Assembly (NCBI RefSeq): GCF_016839145.1
Contig: NZ_CP069303.1
Span: 186,001 to 250,000 of the forward strand
Reading direction: 5' to 3'
DNA from: Shinella sp. PSBB067
GTDB lineage: Bacteria > Pseudomonadota > Alphaproteobacteria > Rhizobiales > Rhizobiaceae
DNA length: 64,000 bases
In this document: positions 61,303-64,000 of the stretch, one piece after another
How the letters are laid out: each line of letters opens with the position of its first letter
How positions within the stretch are numbered: position 1 is the stretch's first letter
The notes under the pieces: model-generated
What the model saw: only the letters and a program-made list of their open reading frames with translations
What the model was told of the DNA's origin: nothing
Databases searched by the model: none
Made by a program: the position numbers and the translations under genes

Positions 61303-62849
61303 AGTACCAGTTCAGGACCCATCTCCCGCCGGTCGTGCTCGGCGCGTTCCTCGCCCTGGTGTTCATCCTGGGGGCGGGCGTCCTGGCGCCGGCGGCACCC
61401 GAGCCCGGCGTGGCACTTGCCGACGTGCCGTTCTACCGCCTGCCCTTCGGCCCCGACGCGGCCGGCCGCGAACGGCCCTTCTGGCCCTCGCGCCTCCAGA
61501 CGGAGAACGGCAGGTTCGCCGACCCCGCCTCGATCCAGTCGGCGTCCCGCTGCGCGACCTGCCATCGGCGGGAATTCGAGGAGTGGGCGCCGTCGCTCCA
61601 TGCCATTGCCGACCGCGACACGGTCTACGAGCGCGCGGTGCGGGTCAACGAGGCGCTGCACAGGGACGGCGTCGAGAAGACCCGCTTTTGCGAGGGATGC
61701 CATGCGCCCGGCGAGGTGCTGGCGGGCCGGACGAACCGATTCAAGTCCGTCATGCCGTCGAAGGCGGGCAGGGAGGGCATCACCTGCGTGATGTGCCACA
61801 CCGCCACCCATGCCGACCCCGTTGAGGGCAACGGCGCGCTGACGCTGGCGGTCAATACCGGCGTCGACCGGCTCTCCGATCCGATGATCCTCGCCGCGCC
61901 GCGCGACCACGCCCGCGCCTTCGGCGCGGCGGGCACGAACGCGCTGATCGCGAGTTCCGATTTCTGCGGCGGCTGCCATACCGAGACCTACGATGCCTCC
62001 ATGTCGAAGGCCGAAATCCCGCAGCATGTGCAGACGACCTTCGCGGAATGGCAGGCGAGCTGGTATGCGCGCAACGGCGTCAACTGCCAGGATTGCCACA
62101 TGGCGCCCGACCCCGCCGCCTATGTCCGCCAGGTCCGGGCCGGCAACCTCGCCAAGCCCGAGCGCTATGCGCACAATTTCACCGGCTCGAACTACCTGAT
62201 GTTCGACACCGGCCTCGGCTCCAACCTGACCTTCCTGCGCGGCGGCATTCCGCCGGGCCTCACCGAGGCGAAAAACACCGAGCTGATCGCAAGGCAGGGC
62301 GAGGCGACCCGCGCGCTGCTGCGCTCGGCCGCCGGGCTTGCGCTGCGCGATACGGCCGTTGCCGGCGGCAGGCTGCGCTTTGCCGTTGTGGTGCAGAATC
62401 TCGGCGCCGGCCACAACCTGCCGACCGGCGTGATCGACCAGAAATACATGTGGCTCGAAGTTGCCGTCCTGGATGCGTCGGGCACGGAGATCTACCATTC
62501 CGGCGCGTTCGACGCCGAGCGCGGCGAAGTCGACCCCGATGCCGTGATCTGGCGCGAGGACTTCGTCGATTCCGACGGCAAGCGCATCCCCGACCACCGC
62601 ACCTTCATCACGGCCGCCATCACCCATGTCCGCAAGGGCGTTCCGCCAAGAGGCGAGGATGTCGTCGCCTATGAGGCGCCGCTTCCGTCCGGCGCCACGG
62701 GGCCGTTCACCCTTCAAGCCAGGCTCTGGTATCGCGTCGCCACGCAGGAATTCGCCTACAACACGTTGAAGACGGACCTGATCATTCCCCCCTTCGAGCT
62801 TGCATCGGGGCAATTCACCCTGCCCGCCGGGAAAGAAGCAAATCCATGA
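61299..62849 (+). CDS. Pentaheme c-type cytochrome
   Basis: 516 residues. An N-terminal hydrophobic segment (11-32) is a membrane anchor or signal. Five CxxCH heme sites are at C85 (CATCH), C131 (CEGCH), C163 (CVMCH), C223 (CGGCH) and C263 (CQDCH). After residue 330 a beta-rich domain without heme follows (RFAVVVQNLGAGHNLPTGV). The heme part looks like the cytochrome c554-type family. Start overlaps the cytochrome b gene (ATGA) and the stop overlaps the next gene (ATGA), so the products are made together. It likely moves electrons from the cytochrome b-like protein to a periplasmic acceptor, perhaps ferric iron (inference). Confidence 0.88.
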   Translation: MKYQFRTHLPPVVLGAFLALVFILGAGVLAPAAPEPGVALADVPFYRLPFGPDAAGRERPFWPSRLQTENGRFADPASIQSASRCATCHRREFEEWAPSLHAIADRDTVYERAVRVNEALHRDGVEKTRFCEGCHAPGEVLAGRTNRFKSVMPSKAGREGITCVMCHTATHADPVEGNGALTLAVNTGVDRLSDPMILAAPRDHARAFGAAGTNALIASSDFCGGCHTETYDASMSKAEIPQHVQTTFAEWQASWYARNGVNCQDCHMAPDPAAYVRQVRAGNLAKPERYAHNFTGSNYLMFDTGLGSNLTFLRGGIPPGLTEAKNTELIARQGEATRALLRSAAGLALRDTAVAGGRLRFAVVVQNLGAGHNLPTGVIDQKYMWLEVAVLDASGTEIYHSGAFDAERGEVDPDAVIWREDFVDSDGKRIPDHRTFITAAITHVRKGVPPRGEDVVAYEAPLPSGATGPFTLQARLWYRVATQEFAYNTLKTDLIIPPFELASGQFTLPAGKEANP

Positions 62850-64000
62850 CCGCTCATGCCGTTCGCACCCTCCTTTTCACGCTGGCCGCCCTTTTCTCCA
62901 CCCTGGGCGCGGCGGCGGGAGCCGACGTGCCATGGCAGGATGCCGAAGCCCTGCGCGGGGAAAGCGCGCAGATCCAGCGGCGCCTGTTCCGGGCGCCGGA
63001 CGCGGCGCTGCGGGAGGATGTCGCGGCGCGGCTGGAGGAGGTCCGCCGGCTCTGGTTCACGCGGCTGCGGCCTGCCTATGAAGAGGCGGCACCATCCCGG
63101 ATGCGGCCCCTGGACGAGGCGGTCGACGCGTTTGCCGGGGCGGCCGGGCGTTGGGACCCCTCGGCCACGGCGTCGGCCCGCGCCCGGATCTGGACCGGGC
63201 TGGTCGACGGCGCCTTCCGTGCGGCCCTTGCCCGCCTCGACGAGGGCAAGACGCAGGAAGCGGCCGGCTGGCTCAACATTCGCGAATATGCCCGCACGTC
63301 GCGCGACACGGCCGCCAGCATCGCCATGCGCGAGGTGCTCGCCGGGCGGATGGCGCCGGGCGATGCGCGGAGCGTGATCGAGACGGAACTGCTCGGCGTC
63401 TACGCCGGCGAACTGCGCAAGGCCGTCGCCGAGGCGCGCGGCCACCTCGCCGCCGGTTACGGCGTCCAGCTCGCCGGCGCGCTCGCCCGGGCGGGCGGCC
63501 TGCACGCGCTGCTGTCGGAGAGCCTTGCGGCGCGTCTCGGCACGCAGGAGGCGAACCGGATCGCGGAGGCCTTCGCACGGCTGGACGGTCCGGATCGCCC
63601 GCAGGGGGCAGGGCTCGATGCGCTGCTCGTCCGCATCGAGACGCTGCTCGCCACCTATGCGCCCGCGAGCCTTACTCCCAAGGAACGGGACCGCCGCGTC
63701 CGCCTGCTCGCCCGGTTCGTGGCGCTCGTGCCGGTCGAATACGGCAAGGGCGTGAGGGACGGGGAGATCGCCATCCCCTTCGAATATTTCGAGGCCGGGC
63801 TGTTTCGCGACCGCGCGCAGATGCTGTTCGGCGACCTCGGATACGACCTTGCCGCCCGCGCGCCGCAGTCCTTCGACAGGCTGGCGGCCATTCTCAAGGA
63901 CATGCAGGCGCTGATCGCACGGAAGGGCGACAGGGCGCAGGTCGACAGACTTGCGGAAGAAGCGGGAACGCTCCTCGCCGAAACCTACGGGGCGGACCTG
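62846..64000 (+). CDS. FTR1-family iron permease, N-terminal periplasmic domain (cut by window edge)
   Basis: The frame is open to the end of the window (385 residues seen). Signal peptide MTAHAVRTLLFTLAALFSTL up to GAAAGA. The visible region is the extracytoplasmic helical domain found before the permease part in long FTR1 proteins: AAGWLNIREYARTSRDTAAS, then RRVRLLARFVALVPVEYGKG, IPFEYFEAGLFRDRAQMLF and a closing helical segment. The REXXE-containing permease helices would lie beyond the window. The ATGA overlap with the cytochrome gene puts it in the iron operon. The family call rests on this domain only. Confidence 0.7.
   Translation, partial: MTAHAVRTLLFTLAALFSTLGAAAGADVPWQDAEALRGESAQIQRRLFRAPDAALREDVAARLEEVRRLWFTRLRPAYEEAAPSRMRPLDEAVDAFAGAAGRWDPSATASARARIWTGLVDGAFRAALARLDEGKTQEAAGWLNIREYARTSRDTAASIAMREVLAGRMAPGDARSVIETELLGVYAGELRKAVAEARGHLAAGYGVQLAGALARAGGLHALLSESLAARLGTQEANRIAEAFARLDGPDRPQGAGLDALLVRIETLLATYAPASLTPKERDRRVRLLARFVALVPVEYGKGVRDGEIAIPFEYFEAGLFRDRAQMLFGDLGYDLAARAPQSFDRLAAILKDMQALIARKGDRAQVDRLAEEAGTLLAETYGADL

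Noticed and set aside
62856..63755. Arg/Ser-rich plus-strand frames at the window end
   Set aside because: They lie in other frames of the FTR1-type gene starting at 62846, which has a signal peptide and family motifs.

Overview
The window looks like chromosome or megaplasmid DNA of a high-GC alphaproteobacterium, most likely Rhizobiaceae (Shinella, Ensifer, Rhizobium or Agrobacterium relatives). The grounds are Aap-type amino-acid permeases, short palindromic intergenic repeats of the rhizobial mosaic kind, very many ABC importers, and a D-aminopeptidase closely resembling the Ochrobactrum enzyme. The genus is inference. I see no rRNA, tRNA, CRISPR array, transposase or phage gene.

Region 1 (1-21165) is a sulfur-scavenging island. 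It holds the end of cysE; a leftward operon with an amino-acid-type ABC importer (no ATPase gene) and SsuD; a rightward operon with a sulfonate-type ABC importer, a small membrane protein and MetY; a sugar-type ABC importer with two permeases followed by an SfnB-like flavoenzyme; a leftward DszC-like flavoenzyme; and an NtaA/DszA-like monooxygenase with an FAD/NAD(P) protein. AT-rich sites related to TCTAT-N7-ATAGA lie in front of these transcription units and suggest one shared regulator.

Region 2 (21401-24100) is a large patatin-like protein whose catalytic halves are split by a membrane section. Region 3 (24251-34681) is a leftward seven-gene operon with a dipeptide/oligopeptide ABC importer, a YkuD-family enzyme without a signal peptide and a D-aminopeptidase. 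Upstream of it are a diaminopimelate decarboxylase and a divergent LysR regulator. Together they could import murein peptides and turn them into amino acids including lysine. Region 4 (34742-37507) is a MarR-led operon whose start codon lies inside a long palindrome, with a periplasmic protein, a thioredoxin-like protein and a MOSC protein.

Region 5 (37581-48107) is a leftward operon with an N-formylglutamate-amidohydrolase-like enzyme, two cysteine hydrolases, a branched-chain-type ABC importer and a class III aminotransferase. It diverges from an RpiR regulator and a glutamine-synthetase-like ligase, and probably degrades a nitrogen compound by way of glutamyl intermediates.

Region 6 (48323-55606) contains a VOC protein, an MgtA-type P-type ATPase, a DUF2171 protein, a 64-residue protein, a DyP peroxidase carrying an encapsulin targeting tail, the encapsulin shell protein, a type II NADH dehydrogenase and a DUF2945 protein. 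Region 7 (55627-64000) has an FMN reductase, a 49-residue membrane protein, a P450, MogA, an NnrS-like protein, and then an operon of imelysin-like protein with an EF-hand loop, cytochrome b-like protein, pentaheme cytochrome c and the start of an FTR1-type iron permease. The last four look like an iron-uptake system with its own electron-transfer proteins.
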